Shown piece by piece: positions 5,975 to 5,992 of a DNA stretch of 5,992 nt (position 1 is its first letter; every line of letters starts with the position of its first letter). The DNA comes from Candidatus Brocadiaceae bacterium (GTDB lineage: Bacteria; Planctomycetota; Brocadiia; SM23-32): NCBI GenBank assembly GCA_003551785.1, contig PUNP01000735.1:1-5992 (forward strand), given 5' to 3'. The notes under the pieces are model-generated. The model did not search any database. It saw only the letters and a program-made list of their open reading frames with translations, and was not told where the DNA came from. The position numbers were made by a program, and so were the translations under genes.

Positions 5975-5992
5975 ATGACAACGGACCAACAA
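5975..5992 (+). CDS. Start of a further gene, cut by the window end
   Basis: ATG at 5975 opens a frame reading MTTDQQ to the window edge. GAGG at 5963-5966 is correctly spaced, which makes a real start plausible. The product cannot be identified from six residues. Some IS1380-type transposases begin MTTD and are preceded by terminal palindromic sequence, so a mobile element here is possible, but this is a weak inference. Confidence 0.35.

Overview
The window is a compact accessory (defence-island-like) segment from a bacterium. All recognisable genes lie on the + strand. Nothing in it fixes the host. Shine-Dalgarno sites and gene families fit a Gram-negative environmental bacterium, but no housekeeping gene is present. 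Base composition is patchy. The methyltransferase gene is GC-rich outside its central part, and the genes on either side are clearly more AT-rich, which suggests assembly from modules of different origin.

Layout from left to right. (1) 1-120: two imperfect GGGGGTCA...CCCGGAA repeats resembling the multiple terminal repeats of IS21-type insertion sequences. (2) 41-796: the C-terminal part of a HEPN-family protein with an RNDIVH motif, apparently cut off at its 5' end by that mobile-element end. (3) 797-825: a perfect 13-bp-arm palindrome upstream of (4) 881-1435, an ORF6N-domain DNA-binding protein. A near copy of the palindrome occurs inside the gene at 1085-1115. (5) 1489-4230: a 913-residue beta-class adenine DNA methyltransferase of the type III Mod kind. 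Its target-recognition segment is strikingly AT-rich and looks swapped in. No Res helicase-nuclease partner gene follows. (6) 4202-4309: an open out-of-frame tail without a usual start codon, reached by a one-base shift at an A7 run. (7) 4340-4921: an uncharacterised membrane-anchored protein. (8) 4969-5889: a protein with a new-looking N-terminal region and a C-terminal TIR domain that keeps the expected catalytic glutamate. (9) 5890-5992: a perfect 28-bp palindrome, a second inverted repeat, and the first six codons of a probable further gene.

How the genes may work together (inference). The ORF6N gene, methyltransferase, membrane protein and TIR gene are co-directional with gaps of 53, 109 and 47 bases and no convincing intrinsic terminator between them, so they could be co-transcribed. 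The best candidate for an undescribed system is the membrane protein plus TIR pair: a TIR NAD-degrading effector with its own sensor-like N-terminus beside a membrane-anchored beta-rich partner. The methyltransferase could be an orphan modification enzyme or the remnant of a type III-like restriction system. No stretch longer than about 300 bases lacks a gene. No RNA genes or CRISPR arrays were seen.
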